Part shown: positions 8,907 to 20,717 of the stretch, piece after piece
Layout: each line of letters opens with the position of its first letter
Position numbering within the stretch: the first letter of the stretch is position 1
Assembly: GCF_030063355.1 (NCBI RefSeq)
Contig: NZ_JASISZ010000005.1
Location: forward strand, 124,001-188,000
DNA: 64,000 nt
Direction of reading: 5' to 3'
DNA from: Streptomyces sp. PH10-H1
GTDB taxonomy: Bacteria; Actinomycetota; Actinomycetes; Streptomycetales; Streptomycetaceae
Made by a program: the position numbers and the translations under genes
The notes under the pieces: generated by a model
What the model was told of the DNA's origin: nothing
Databases searched by the model: none
The model's input: only the letters and a program-made list of their open reading frames with translations

Positions 8907-9734
8907 CTACCCCGCGATCCGGACGGTCGTGCTGGCTCCCCAGATCGCCAGGCTGAGGAAGAAGTCGAGGATGTTGATGGCGACGATGGACGTGCGCACC
9001 GCCCTGCCCACGGCCACACCGACCCCGGCCGGCCCGCCCTTCGCGTGGTAGCCGTAGTAGCAGTGCACCAGGATGATCAGCACGGCGAAGACGATCACCT
9101 TGCCGAACGACCAGAGCACGTCGACCGGCGGAAGGTACTGGTGGAAGTAGTGGTCGTACGTGCCGGACGACTGCGCGTAGTAACCGGTAGTGATCGTCCG
9201 GGCGGCGAGGTACGAGGAGAGGAGCCCGACGACATACAGCGGGATCACCGCCACGAATCCGGCGATCATCCTGGTGGTCACCAGGAACGGCAGCGAGGGA
9301 ACGCCCATCACTTCCAGCGCGTCGACCTCCTCGCTGATCCGCATCGCCCCGAGCTGGGCGGTGAAGCCGGCGCCGACCGTGGCGGACAGGGCGAGCCCGG
9401 ACACCAGCGGCGCGATCTCGCGGGTGTTGAAGTAGGCGGACAGGAACGCCACGAAGTTGGACGTGCCCAGCTGGTTGAGCGCGGCGTAGCCCTGAAGGCC
9501 GACCTCGGTGCCGGTGAAGAAGGAGAGGAAGGCGATGACGCCGACGGTGCCGCCGACGACTGCCAGCGCGCCCCGGCCGAAGCTCACTTCGGCCAGCAGG
9601 CGCAGCACCTCCTTCTTGTAGCGGCGCAGCGTGCGGCCGGTCCAGGCGAGTGAGCGCCCGTAGAAGGCCAGCTGGGTGCCGAGTTCCTCCAGGGAGCGGA
9701 GCGGGCGCGTGAAGAAACGATCCGGCAGAGCCAT
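8907..9734 (-). CDS. YrbE/MlaE-family ABC permease, second copy
   Basis: 275 residues from ATG at 9734, preferred over the TTG at 9740 because AGAGGGG stands 6 nt upstream. Five or six hydrophobic segments and the MlaE signature (GFTAQLGAMRISEEVDALEVMG), which is the conserved cytoplasmic coupling segment. The pair of YrbE proteins forms the membrane channel that accepts lipid from the Mce tunnel and is driven by the MlaF-like ATPase encoded upstream. Confidence 0.92.
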   Translation of the reverse strand: MALPDRFFTRPLRSLEELGTQLAFYGRSLAWTGRTLRRYKKEVLRLLAEVSFGRGALAVVGGTVGVIAFLSFFTGTEVGLQGYAALNQLGTSNFVAFLSAYFNTREIAPLVSGLALSATVGAGFTAQLGAMRISEEVDALEVMGVPSLPFLVTTRMIAGFVAVIPLYVVGLLSSYLAARTITTGYYAQSSGTYDHYFHQYLPPVDVLWSFGKVIVFAVLIILVHCYYGYHAKGGPAGVGVAVGRAVRTSIVAINILDFFLSLAIWGASTTVRIAG

Positions 9735-9736
9735 CG

Positions 9737-10507
9737 TCAACCCCTCTGCGGAACGACTTGGAAGTAGACCGCGGTCATCACGAAGTTCGTCACGAAGAGC
9801 AACATGAAGGTGATGACCACGGACTGGTTCACCGCGTCTCCGACGCCCTTCGGGCCGCCTTTCGCGGTCAGGCCCTTGTACGAGGCGACGATCGCGGCGA
9901 TGGCGCCGAAGACCAGTGCCTTCAGCTCGCCCGCGTACAGGTCGGGCAACTGGGCGAGGGTGGTGAAGGAGGCCAGGTACGCGCCGGGCGTGCCGTTCTG
10001 CAGGATCACGTTGAAGAAGTAGCCACCGGCCACACCGACCACTGAGACCAGCCCGTTGAGCAGGACCGCGACGACCATCGAGGCCAGTACCCGGGGTACC
10101 ACCAGCCGGTGGATCGGGTCGATGCCGAGCACTTCCATGGCGTCGATCTCCTCACGGATCTTGCGGGCTCCGAGATCCGCGCAGATCGCGGAGCCGCCGG
10201 CCCCGGCGATGAGCAGCGCGGTCACGATCGGTGACGCCTCCCGCAGGACCGCCAGCACCGAGGCGGCACCGGAGAACGACTGCGCGCCGAGCTGCCGGGT
10301 CAGACTGCCGACCTGCAGCGCGATCACGGCCCCGAAGGGGATGGAGACCAGCGCGGTCGGCAGGATCGTGACGCTGGCGATGAACCACGCCTGCTGGATG
10401 AACTCCCGCGCCTGGAAAGGGCGTCGCGGTAGCGTACGGACGACGTCCAGGGCCAGAGCGAACAGTCTGCCCGTATGCCTGAGCCCTGCTGTCGGTGAGA
10501 GGCTCAC
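9737..10507 (-). CDS. YrbE/MlaE-family ABC permease, first copy
   Basis: 256 residues, GTG at 10507 overlapping the ATPase stop (GTGA). MlaE domain with the coupling signature GGSAICADLGARKIREEIDA split by the family pattern, and several membrane helices (ALVSIPFGAVIALQVG, VVAVLLNGLVSVVGVAGGYF). Partner of the adjacent permease. Confidence 0.92.
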   Translation of the reverse strand: MSLSPTAGLRHTGRLFALALDVVRTLPRRPFQAREFIQQAWFIASVTILPTALVSIPFGAVIALQVGSLTRQLGAQSFSGAASVLAVLREASPIVTALLIAGAGGSAICADLGARKIREEIDAMEVLGIDPIHRLVVPRVLASMVVAVLLNGLVSVVGVAGGYFFNVILQNGTPGAYLASFTTLAQLPDLYAGELKALVFGAIAAIVASYKGLTAKGGPKGVGDAVNQSVVITFMLLFVTNFVMTAVYFQVVPQRG

Positions 10508-11463
10508 GCGATCGTCACCTCCCCCGGGTGCAGCTTCGCCTCGTGCTCGGCGATCGCCTCCCAGCGCGGCGGGCGGGTGATGTCGGGGCTGGGCAGCAGA
10601 CGCGGTGTCACGCCACCGCCGGACGCACCCTTGCCGCCCTTCGGGCCGCGGTGATGACCGGCGTCGAGCTCGGCCAGCTCCTGCTCGACCTGAGCCGCGT
10701 CCTTCTCCTCCGCCATCCCGATCGGACCCTGCATACGGCCGTTGAGGAACTGCCCCACGACCGGTTCGTCACTGGCGAGCAGCTCTTCCCGGGGGCCGAA
10801 CATCACCAGCTCGCGCCGGAACAGCAGCCCGATGTTGTCCGGCACCTGCCGGGCCGATGCGATGTCGTGGGTGACGATCAGGAACGTCGCGTCGATTTGC
10901 GCGTTCAGGTCTACGATCAGCTGGTTCAGGTACGCCACCCGTACCGGGTCGAGCCCCGAATCGGGCTCGTCGAACAGGATGATCTCCGGGTCCAGGACCA
11001 GCGCCCGCGCCAGTCCCGCCCGCTTGCGCATGCCCCCGGAGATCTCACCGGGCAGCTTCTTCTCGGCACCGATCAGACCGACCATGTCCATCTTCTCGAG
11101 CACGATCCGCTTGATCTCGCTCTCCGGCTTGCGGGTGTGCTCCCGCAGCGGAAAGGCGATGTTGTCGTAGAGATCCATCGAGCCGAACAGCGCACCGTCC
11201 TGGAACAGCACGCCGAACAGCTTCCGCACCTCGTACAGGTCGTGTTCTCGCAGCCGCGTGATGTCCTGTCCCGCGATCAGGATCGAACCCCGGTCCGGCT
11301 TCAACAAGCCGACGAGCGTCTTCAGGAACACCGACTTGCCCGTACCCGAGGGGCCGAGCATGACCGATATCTCCCCGGCAGGCAGCGTGAGCGAGACGTC
11401 CTGCCAGATGACCTGGTTGCCGAAGGACTTGGTCAGCCCTTCCACACAGATCTCGACTCCCAT
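10504..11463 (-). CDS. Mce system ABC ATPase (MlaF/Mkl family)
   Basis: 319 residues from the ATG at 11463; an upstream in-frame ATG at 11484 lacks a ribosome site, whereas GAAGGG stands 9-10 nt before 11463. Walker A GPSGTGKS (about 35-42), ABC signature with SGGMRKR, Walker B IILFDEPDSGLDP, and switch His in LIVTHD. The C-terminal 70 residues are charged and low-complexity. It energises lipid transport through the two YrbE permeases. It is the first gene of the ten-gene operon, so a promoter should lie at 11464-11743; I see no clear hexamers there. Confidence 0.92.
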   Translation of the reverse strand: MGVEICVEGLTKSFGNQVIWQDVSLTLPAGEISVMLGPSGTGKSVFLKTLVGLLKPDRGSILIAGQDITRLREHDLYEVRKLFGVLFQDGALFGSMDLYDNIAFPLREHTRKPESEIKRIVLEKMDMVGLIGAEKKLPGEISGGMRKRAGLARALVLDPEIILFDEPDSGLDPVRVAYLNQLIVDLNAQIDATFLIVTHDIASARQVPDNIGLLFRRELVMFGPREELLASDEPVVGQFLNGRMQGPIGMAEEKDAAQVEQELAELDAGHHRGPKGGKGASGGGVTPRLLPSPDITRPPRWEAIAEHEAKLHPGEVTIA

Positions 11464-11743
11464 CCGGTCACACCCTTCAGCCATGGACGAACGATCGGGG
11501 GGACAGCGCCGGGTGCGCGGACATCACGGGGGGAATGTGCCGCGCACCCGGCTGCTCGGGTCACCATTGCGGTGAAATGGACGAGCAGCAGTCGGGCTGT
11601 CCCTCCCATGTCGCACTGCCGCCCTCCTGCCGTACAAGCAGGTCTGTCATCTGCTCTACGGGGGAGGGCGGCGCGTCCGTCGCGGAAAGGGGTAACTTTT
11701 TTACGAGCTTGTTTCGCCAGGTTTCCCTCGGCGTCCGATCAGG

Positions 11744-12760
11744 TCAGTGCTGAGGCAGCCGCACGCCGGTGACGCCGGGCGGCAGGAGGCCGCCGGGCAG
11801 GTCATCGACCGGTACGACGACAGCCGGGGCGGAGACCGGCGGAACGGCAGGTACCGACGGCACCGGGGGAACCGCCGGGGCGGACGGTACAGCCGGCGCC
11901 GGGACCGACACCTGCGGCAACGCCGGCAGCAGGCCCGCAGACGGCTGTCCCCCGCCCGGGAGACCGAGGCCGTGGGGCTGCCGCGGTGCGGCGGCCGGAA
12001 CGGGCGACGACGGAGCTCGCCGGCTGTCGTGGACGGCGGCGGGCGAACCGACCGCCTGGGACGCGGAGGACTGCGGGAGGCGGGACCTGTCCACGTCGTG
12101 CGAGGCGGGAAGGGCGAGTCCCACGATGACCAGCGTCGCCGCTGTGGACACCCAGGCCGCCGCCTGAGTGCTCCCGCCCCCGCCCCCGCCTCCGCGAAGC
12201 CGGCCGCGCCCGCACAGCCACAGACCGGCAGCCAGCGTCCCGGCCAGCGAGTTGCGAAGCGTCCGCCGCGCCCTCGCCAGCAGCGACTCGACCGCCTCGT
12301 AACTCAGGCCCATCGTCCGTGCGACCTGCCCGACGTCCAGATCCTCCGACTTGAGCCGCAGCGCCTCGGCCTGCCGGGCCGGCAGCTCCACACTCCGCGA
12401 CGCAAGCCACTGCGCCTCCGCCCGGTCACACACCGCTTCCTCGACGGGCACCGGTCCGGGCCCGAAGAGCGCCGAACGGCTGCGTACTTCGGCCTCCCGG
12501 TTGACCTGCCGATACCGGTCGACACACAGCCGCATGGTCACCGTCGTCAGCCACGCCCCCAGCCGCTCGTCCTCGACATGCGGGCTCTCCACGGCGCGCA
12601 GCATCGCCTCATGCACGGCATCCTCGGCGTCCTCGACACTCATGGATCGCCGCCGCGCCACTTTCAGCAGCTGCTCCCGATGACTCCACATCCGCTGCCA
12701 TCGCTCGTCCGATCCACCGTCCGGCCGGCCCGAACGCACGGGATGCGTCTCCGTCGCCAT
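11744..12760 (-). CDS. ECF-type sigma factor with membrane-spanning Pro-rich tail
   Basis: 338 residues. Region 2 lies at about 25-90 (LLKVARRRSMSVEDAEDAVHE..LGAWLTTVTMRLCVDRYR) and region 4 at about 120-170 (LPARQAEALRLKSEDLDVGQVARTMGLSYEAVESLLARARRTLR). This is the ECF layout without region 3. Unusually, about 165 residues follow: a glycine run, a hydrophobic helix (AAWVSTAATLVIVGLALPA) and a Pro/Ala/Val-rich extracytoplasmic-type tail. The protein may therefore be membrane-tethered and controlled by its own tail. No separate anti-sigma gene is adjacent. It stands directly upstream of the mce operon on the same strand, so a regulatory link is possible but not shown. Confidence 0.82.
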   Translation of the reverse strand: MATETHPVRSGRPDGGSDERWQRMWSHREQLLKVARRRSMSVEDAEDAVHEAMLRAVESPHVEDERLGAWLTTVTMRLCVDRYRQVNREAEVRSRSALFGPGPVPVEEAVCDRAEAQWLASRSVELPARQAEALRLKSEDLDVGQVARTMGLSYEAVESLLARARRTLRNSLAGTLAAGLWLCGRGRLRGGGGGGGSTQAAAWVSTAATLVIVGLALPASHDVDRSRLPQSSASQAVGSPAAVHDSRRAPSSPVPAAAPRQPHGLGLPGGGQPSAGLLPALPQVSVPAPAVPSAPAVPPVPSVPAVPPVSAPAVVVPVDDLPGGLLPPGVTGVRLPQH

Positions 12761-12911
12761 GAGGACCCCTTCGCGATCTCAAGATCAAAACCCGGGGCCC
12801 GACATACCCTGCTTGATTGCCTGATACGTGGCGGAAATCCAACGGGTCCCTGGCGGGAGCAGACATTACCGCCCGGTACACCGGATGGGGAGGGGGAAGC
12901 CCCGACGAATC

Positions 12912-12929
12912 CGGCCGGGGTCCCGGCCG
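12912..12929 (-). terminator. Hairpin after the sarcosine oxidase operon
   Basis: CGGCCGGG (12912-12919) and CCCGGCCG (12922-12929) form an 8-bp G+C stem around GT, 29 nt beyond the soxG stop. No T-tract, as often in streptomycetes. Confidence 0.5.
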
Positions 12930-12957
12930 CTATGTGTACGGTCCCCTCCCCGCTCGG

Positions 12958-13575
12958 TCACGTCGGCTGCGACAGGGGCGCGCTGATGTACTCCGATGCG
13001 GCGTCGAGAAGCCAGTCGGCCAGGTAGCCGGCGAACGAGGAGCGTACGAGCACCCAGAAGCCCGGCCTGTGTTCGTCCCGCGGCACCAGGACCACCTGGG
13101 CGCGGGCCAGGGTGGTCTGTGCGCACCGGCCCGCGCTGAAGGACCGCGGGTGCAGGTCGAGGGAACAGCCGTGGGACAGCAGGTCGCGGGCTGATGGTCC
13201 GGCGACGAGCAGCGTCGTGCGCTGGGCCGAAACGTCGACGACGGCGGCGTGCTCGTCGCCGATCGCCGCGCGGAGCCGTGACTGGAGGCCGGCTTGCGTC
13301 CCGGCCGGGCCCACGAGCAGCCACTCGTCGGGACCGAGCCACAGCACTGCCAGTTCGCCGCCGCGCACGGCGGTGTTCGGCTCCAGCGGCAGTGCGATGC
13401 CCAGGGCGAGCCCGACAGCGCCGGCCGCCGGGCCCTTGGGGTCGAGGCGCACAGTGATCTGGGCGAGGAACGGGAGTTCAGCCAGTCGCACGGCACCACC
13501 GGATGCGCGGGTGGCGGCTGCGAATCGTCGGCCGGTGTGGGCCAACGGGCTGGTACGGGTAGCGGTTTCAGCCAT
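12958..13575 (-). CDS. soxG: Sarcosine oxidase subunit gamma
   Basis: 205 residues; ATG at 13575 overlaps the soxA stop by 8 bp. SoxG is a GcvT-like fold that caps the alpha subunit in heterotetrameric sarcosine oxidase. Family traits visible: LAELPFLAQITVRLDP near 32-47, LWLGPDEWLLVGP near 82-94, VDVSAQRTTLLVAGP, and the HGCSLDLHPRSF segment. It is the last gene of soxB-D-A-G, the standard actinobacterial order. Confidence 0.9.
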   Translation of the reverse strand: MAETATRTSPLAHTGRRFAAATRASGGAVRLAELPFLAQITVRLDPKGPAAGAVGLALGIALPLEPNTAVRGGELAVLWLGPDEWLLVGPAGTQAGLQSRLRAAIGDEHAAVVDVSAQRTTLLVAGPSARDLLSHGCSLDLHPRSFSAGRCAQTTLARAQVVLVPRDEHRPGFWVLVRSSFAGYLADWLLDAASEYISAPLSQPT

Positions 13576-16402
13576 CGCGGCGTGCCCCCTCGGGGTCGTA
13601 GAGAACAGGACTTGCGACCGTCACCGGGATCAACTCGTCCCCCAATGGGGCGTACAGTCGCTGGCCGATGCGGTTCTGGCCGCCTCGGATGAGGGCGAGG
13701 GCGAAGGTCCGTCCGAGCGCCGCACTGCGGTAGCTCGAGGTGACATGCCCCAGCATCGGCACGGGCGGCTCGGGAAGCCGGCCGTCGGCGATCAGGTGGG
13801 CGCCTTCGGGCAGCAGGGTGCCGGGGTCGTCCGGGAGCAGAGCGACGAGCTGCTTGCGGTCGGGCCGTCGGCTCTCGGGCCGGGCGTGGGAGCGCTTGCC
13901 GATGAAGTCGGCCTTCTTCTTCGACACCACCCAGCTCATGCCGAGGTCCTGCGGTGTCACGGTGCCGTCGGTGTCCTGGCCGACGATCGGATAGCCCTTC
14001 TCGGCCCGCAGGACGTGCATCGTCTCGGTGCCGTACGGCGTGATGCCGAGCGGGCGGCCCGCCTCGTACAGCGCGTTCCACAGCGCCGGTGCCTTCCACG
14101 GCAGCACGTTGATCTCGTATGCCAGCTCGCCGGAGAAGCTGATCCGGCAGACCCGGGCCGGGATTCCGGCGACGTCCGTATCGCGCCAGGCCATGAAGGG
14201 GAAGTTCTCCGAGTCCACAGCGAGGTGCGGGGCGAGACCGCCCAGCACCTCGCGGGAGCGGGGCCCGACCAGCGCGACGGTGGCCCACTGCTCGGTGACC
14301 GAGGTGCAGTGCACGCGCAGCTCCGGCCACTCCGTCTGCAGCCACTCCTCCATCCAGTCCAGTACGGCGGCGGCGTTGCCCGTCGTGGTCGTGACGAGGA
14401 AGCGGTCGTCGGCAAGTCTGATGGCGGTGCCGTCGTCGAAGACCATGCCGTCGGGGCGGCACATCACCCCGTAGCGGATCATGCCGACCTTCAGGGTGCT
14501 CATCATGTTGGTGTAGAGCCGGTCGAGGAAGACACCGGCGTCCGGGCCTTGTACGTCGATCTTGCCGAGCGTGGAGGCGTCCATGAAGGCGACGCCCTCG
14601 CGGGCGGCGCGGCACTCGCGCAGCACCGCCGCTTCCCTGTCCTCACCGTCCCGCGGGTAGTACCAGGGCCGCTTCCACTGCCCGACATTCTCCAACAGGG
14701 CGCCGTGCGCGACATGCCAGCCGTGCAGTGCGGTCACGCGTACCGGGTCGTGCAGGACACCGCGGTCGCGTCCGGCGAGCGTGGCGAAGCCGACGGGCGC
14801 GTACGGGGCGCGGAAGGTCGTCGTCCCGAGTTCGGCGACGTCGACGCCGAGCAGGTGGGCGATGACACCGCCGGCGAGCACGCCGGAGGTCTTGCCCTGG
14901 TCGTTGGCCGTGCCGGCGGTGGTGTAGCGCTTGAGGTGTTCCACGGAGCGCATGCCCGCACCGGTGGCGCGGGCCAGGTCCTCGACGGTGACGTCGCGCT
15001 GGAGGTCGACGAAGTGCGTGGAACGGTCGGCGGGGTCGGGGCCGGGGACGACCCACAGGTGCGTCGCGGGTGACCGGGGTTCTTCGACGGCCACCGGGAG
15101 CGGGACGGGGCTCGGGGCGGTGAAGCCCTCGGCCCCGACCGCCCGGGATCCCGCGGCCGCGCCGCCGGCCAGGCACCCGGACAGGTCGAACACGCCACGG
15201 GCGGATCCTGCGGCCTCGACCGCCTGGCGGCAGCCGTCCGGCACGAACGAGCCGAGCCCGGCGTCGTAGCGCAGCCGCCCGCCCGCCTGGCTGAACAGAT
15301 GGACGACGGGGTTCCAGCCGCCGGAGACCAGCAGCAGGTCGGCGGCGATCTCACGGGACGCCGAGCCCTCGCAGACCGGAGCCACGGTCACCGATGAGAC
15401 CCGCGGTACGCCCGCGGTGCCGGTCACCACATGTCCGGCGAGCACCGTGATGCCGGCGAGCACGGCGCGGCGCGCCCACTCCCCCGGCTCCGGCCGGGCG
15501 TCGACGACGGCGGCGATACCGACGCCCGCCGCCGCCAGGTCGAGTGCGGTGGCGTACGCGCTGTCGTTCGTGGTGAAGACGACCGCGTGGCGGCCCGGGG
15601 CGACGCCGTACCGGTTGACGTAACTACGGGCGGCGCCGGAGAGCATGACACCGGGACGGTCGTTGTCGGCGAATGCCAGCGAGCGTTCGTGGGCGCCGGT
15701 GGCCACGACGACCCGCCGGGACCGGATCCGCCAGACGCGCTCGCGGGAGACATGCGCGGGGGCCCGGTCGCCGAGGTGATTGGTCCGGCGTTCGACGGCG
15801 AGCACGTAATTGTCGTCGTAGTAGCCGAAGACCGTGGTGCGGCGCAGCACGCGCACGTCGGGCGCCGCGTCGAGCCGGTCGCCGACCGTGGCAACCCAGC
15901 CGGGCAGCTCATTCGTGGAGAGCAGGCTCCCGCCGAGTTCGGGCTGCTCGTCGGCGAGGATCACCCGTGCCCCACTGCGGGCGGCGGCCGCGGCCGCGGC
16001 GAGACCGGCCGGTCCGGCGCCCACGACCAACAGGTCGCAGTGAGCGTTCACGGCGTCGTAGCGGGCGGGGTCCGGTTCGGTGGCGAGCCGCCCCTGTCCT
16101 GGCAGGCCGCTCGCGGCGAGCCCGTCGTACAGTTCGACGGTCGTCGCCGGAAGCATCGGTTCGGGGAACGGCGCCTCGATCTGCACGACGGCGTTGGGTT
16201 CTTCGCCGCCGGCCGAGAAGATGCCGCGCGGGCGGCCGAGTTTGATGCTGGTGCCCGTCTGATGGACGCCGCCCGCCAGCAGTGCGGAGGCGAGGGTGTC
16301 GCCCCGGTAGCCCTGGTACACGACGCCGTCGAAGCGGAAGTTCAGCGGCTCGTCACGCGCGATCCGGCCCCCTTGGGGCAGTCGGAACGGTTGTGGGGTC
16401 AT
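13568..16402 (-). CDS. soxA: Sarcosine oxidase subunit alpha
   Basis: 944 residues, near the family's usual length of about 965. ATG at 16402 overlaps the soxD stop (ATGA); the longer open frame upstream is spurious. N-terminal 2Fe2S-ferredoxin-like half (residues 20-100, without the cluster cysteines, as in the family), NAD-binding domain with VVGAGPAG near 126-133, and a C-terminal aminomethyltransferase (GcvT) half from about 590. The C-terminal half passes the methylene group to tetrahydrofolate. With SoxB it converts sarcosine to glycine, 5,10-methylene-THF and H2O2 in the cytoplasm. Confidence 0.93.
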   Translation of the reverse strand: MTPQPFRLPQGGRIARDEPLNFRFDGVVYQGYRGDTLASALLAGGVHQTGTSIKLGRPRGIFSAGGEEPNAVVQIEAPFPEPMLPATTVELYDGLAASGLPGQGRLATEPDPARYDAVNAHCDLLVVGAGPAGLAAAAAAARSGARVILADEQPELGGSLLSTNELPGWVATVGDRLDAAPDVRVLRRTTVFGYYDDNYVLAVERRTNHLGDRAPAHVSRERVWRIRSRRVVVATGAHERSLAFADNDRPGVMLSGAARSYVNRYGVAPGRHAVVFTTNDSAYATALDLAAAGVGIAAVVDARPEPGEWARRAVLAGITVLAGHVVTGTAGVPRVSSVTVAPVCEGSASREIAADLLLVSGGWNPVVHLFSQAGGRLRYDAGLGSFVPDGCRQAVEAAGSARGVFDLSGCLAGGAAAGSRAVGAEGFTAPSPVPLPVAVEEPRSPATHLWVVPGPDPADRSTHFVDLQRDVTVEDLARATGAGMRSVEHLKRYTTAGTANDQGKTSGVLAGGVIAHLLGVDVAELGTTTFRAPYAPVGFATLAGRDRGVLHDPVRVTALHGWHVAHGALLENVGQWKRPWYYPRDGEDREAAVLRECRAAREGVAFMDASTLGKIDVQGPDAGVFLDRLYTNMMSTLKVGMIRYGVMCRPDGMVFDDGTAIRLADDRFLVTTTTGNAAAVLDWMEEWLQTEWPELRVHCTSVTEQWATVALVGPRSREVLGGLAPHLAVDSENFPFMAWRDTDVAGIPARVCRISFSGELAYEINVLPWKAPALWNALYEAGRPLGITPYGTETMHVLRAEKGYPIVGQDTDGTVTPQDLGMSWVVSKKKADFIGKRSHARPESRRPDRKQLVALLPDDPGTLLPEGAHLIADGRLPEPPVPMLGHVTSSYRSAALGRTFALALIRGGQNRIGQRLYAPLGDELIPVTVASPVLYDPEGARRDG

Positions 16403-16677
16403 GCGATCACCGGCCTTGGTTCGCCGACCCGGTAGACGGCAAGGATCTCGTTGGTCGCCGTGTTCCGGACGGCGTTGAACCAGCGCCGGCAGCCGGCCGC
16501 GTGGTTCCACCGCTCGGGGAACGGTCCCTTGGGGTTGTCGCGCAGGAACAGATAGCGCGCCCAGTCCTCGTCGGAGAGGGCCGCCGGATCCTCGGGGTAC
16601 GGCACGTGCGCCTGACCGCCGTAGTGGAACTCGGCCTCGTCGCGAGGCCCGCACCAGGGGCATGGGATGAGCAGCAT
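16399..16677 (-). CDS. soxD: Sarcosine oxidase subunit delta
   Basis: 92 residues. The small zinc subunit: CPWC at 6-9 and H59/C63 supply the four zinc ligands. The typical motif RDNPKGPFPERWNHAAGCRRWF is present around 46-67. Starts 12 bp after the soxB stop and is coupled to soxA. Confidence 0.93.
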   Translation of the reverse strand: MLLIPCPWCGPRDEAEFHYGGQAHVPYPEDPAALSDEDWARYLFLRDNPKGPFPERWNHAAGCRRWFNAVRNTATNEILAVYRVGEPRPVIA

Positions 16678-16688
16678 CGTCGGGCTCC

Positions 16689-17921
16689 TCAGTGGGCCAC
16701 CGCGGCCGCGCCGTGCTCGTCGACGAGCGCGCCGGTGGTGAAGCGTTCGAGTGTGAAGGGGGCGTTGAGCGGATGGGGCTCGTCGTGGGCGATGGTGTGC
16801 GCGAAGGCCCAGCCGACTCCCGGCGTGGCCTTGAAACCGCCCGTACCCCAGCCGCAGTTGACGTAGAGCTGATCCACGGGCGTGAGCCCGACGATCGGTG
16901 AGGCGTCGGGGCTGACGTCGACGATTCCGCCCCAGGTCCGGAGCACATGGGCGCGGGCGAAGACCGGGAAGAGTTCAAGGGCGGCGGCCATCTGGCGTTC
17001 GATGATGTGGAACGCGCCGCGCTGCGTATAGGAGTTGTACGCGTCGATCCCCGCGCCCATCACCAGCTCGCCCTTGTGTGCCTGGCTGACGTACACGTGC
17101 ACCGCGTTCGACATCACGACGGTGGGGTGCACCGGCTCCAGCAGCTCGGAGACCAGGGCCTGCAGCGGATGGCTCTCGATGGGCAGCTCCAGTCCGACCA
17201 TGGAGGCGAGCACCGATGAATGGCCGGCCGCGCACAGCGCCACCTTGCCCGCCGCGATCGGACCCAGCGAGGTCTGCACACCGGTCACCCGGCCGCCCCG
17301 CACATCGATGCCGGTGACCTCGCAGTTCTGGATGAGGTCGATACCGGCGGCGTCCGCGGCGCGGGCCAGGCCCCAGGCGACGTGATCATGCTTGGCGATC
17401 CCGGCTCGCGGCTGGTACGTCGCCCCCATGACGGGATACCGCACGTCCGGCGAGATGTTGACGATCGGGCAGACGTCCTTGACCTGCTGGGGGTCGAGCC
17501 ATTCGGCGTCCACGCCGTTGAGCCGGTTGGCGTGCACGCGCCGCACGCTGTCGCGTACGTCCTGGAGGCTGTGGGCGAGGTTCAGCACGCCTCGCTGGGA
17601 GAACAGGATGGGGTAGTCGAGGTCGTCCTCCAGCCCTTCCCACAGCTTGAGCGCGTGCTCGTAGATCGCGGAGCTCTCGTCCCAGAGGTAGTTGGAGCGG
17701 ATGATGGTGGTGTTGCGGGCCATGTTGCCGCCCGCGAGCCAGCCCCGTTCGAGAACCGCGACGTTGGTGATGCCATGGTTCTTCGCGAGATAGTGGGCGG
17801 TGGCGAGGCCGTGTCCGCCGCCGCCGACGATGACCACGTCGTACGACCGCTTGGGGTCGGGCGTGCGCCACAGCCAGTCGGGGTGCTCGGGCAGATCGGT
17901 GCCAGGGGTGCGGGGGCTCAT
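16689..17921 (-). CDS. soxB: Sarcosine oxidase subunit beta
   Basis: 410 residues from ATG at 17921 with AGGAG about 9 nt upstream; the open frame is longer but lacks a site. N-terminal FAD motif [12 protein letters not shown] (31-42) of the D-amino-acid-oxidase fold. The KHDH segment (177-180) aligns with the part of the family that carries covalent FMN on a histidine. C-terminal [14 protein letters not shown] motif closes the flavin site. It is the sarcosine-oxidising subunit. It lies 141 bp downstream of the dimethylglycine oxidase gene on the same strand and is probably in its transcript, since no separate operator is seen before it. Confidence 0.93.
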   Translation of the reverse strand: MSPRTPGTDLPEHPDWLWRTPDPKRSYDVVIVGGGGHGLATAHYLAKNHGITNVAVLERGWLAGGNMARNTTIIRSNYLWDESSAIYEHALKLWEGLEDDLDYPILFSQRGVLNLAHSLQDVRDSVRRVHANRLNGVDAEWLDPQQVKDVCPIVNISPDVRYPVMGATYQPRAGIAKHDHVAWGLARAADAAGIDLIQNCEVTGIDVRGGRVTGVQTSLGPIAAGKVALCAAGHSSVLASMVGLELPIESHPLQALVSELLEPVHPTVVMSNAVHVYVSQAHKGELVMGAGIDAYNSYTQRGAFHIIERQMAAALELFPVFARAHVLRTWGGIVDVSPDASPIVGLTPVDQLYVNCGWGTGGFKATPGVGWAFAHTIAHDEPHPLNAPFTLERFTTGALVDEHGAAAVAH

Positions 17922-18019
17922 CGCGCGTCTCCTCTGTGCGCTCACGTCGTTGCTCCTCTCCTGCGGTTCGTGCGGGCGTTCAGTCGCGGCTGCGGGCCGG
18001 TGGCCGGGCTGTGCCCATC

Positions 18020-18038
18020 CGTTCCGCCGTGCGGAACG
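18020..18038 (-). other. Inverted repeat in the gap before soxB
   Basis: CGTTCCGC and GCGGAACG around a 3-nt loop lie in the 141-bp gap between the dimethylglycine oxidase stop and soxB. It may be a processing or partial attenuation signal that adjusts the two-gene ratio; it is too short to call a terminator. Confidence 0.3.
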
Positions 18039-18062
18039 CCTGCCCACAACCCAGCTGGGCTC

Positions 18063-20525
<2,463 letters not shown>

Positions 20526-20539
20526 TTAGGAGCAGTCCA

Positions 20540-20575
20540 GTTGCTGTCAGCGCAACATGCTTCAGGTTGCGCAAC
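20540..20575 (-). promoter_or_regulatory. Tandem operator A (dimethylglycine/sarcosine operon)
   Basis: Two 17-mers 19 bp apart start to start: GTTGCTGTCAGCGCAAC (20540-20556, 11 of 12 arm positions fit GTTGCG-N5-CGCAAC) and GCTTCAGGTTGCGCAAC (20559-20575, right arm perfect). It ends 30 bp upstream of the ATG. Member of the eight-site family described in the findings. Confidence 0.75.
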
Positions 20576-20655
20576 TCACATTGCCGGTCACCAAGTGCGG
20601 TGTCAAGGGGTGCGTTCGGGCCGGGCAACGCGATGCGCACAGGCCCGGAAACAGC

Positions 20656-20693
20656 CGTGCCCGGCGGGCTGTCGCGGCAGCCCGCCGGGCACG
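20656..20693 (-). terminator. Strong hairpin after the betaine importer operon
   Basis: A perfect 16-bp stem (CGTGCCCGGCGGGCTG at 20656-20671, complement at 20678-20693) with a 6-nt loop, 24 bp after the stop of the binding-protein gene. It separates that operon from the operator of the next one. Confidence 0.85.
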
Positions 20694-20717
20694 GATCCTT
20701 CTGTCGGATCTGCCGGC

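Noticed and set aside
16978-18062. Operator of the betaine type before soxB
   Set aside because: Only a weak GTTGCT half-site is present in the 141-bp gap; no pair with 19-bp spacing, so soxB is taken as co-transcribed with the upstream oxidase.
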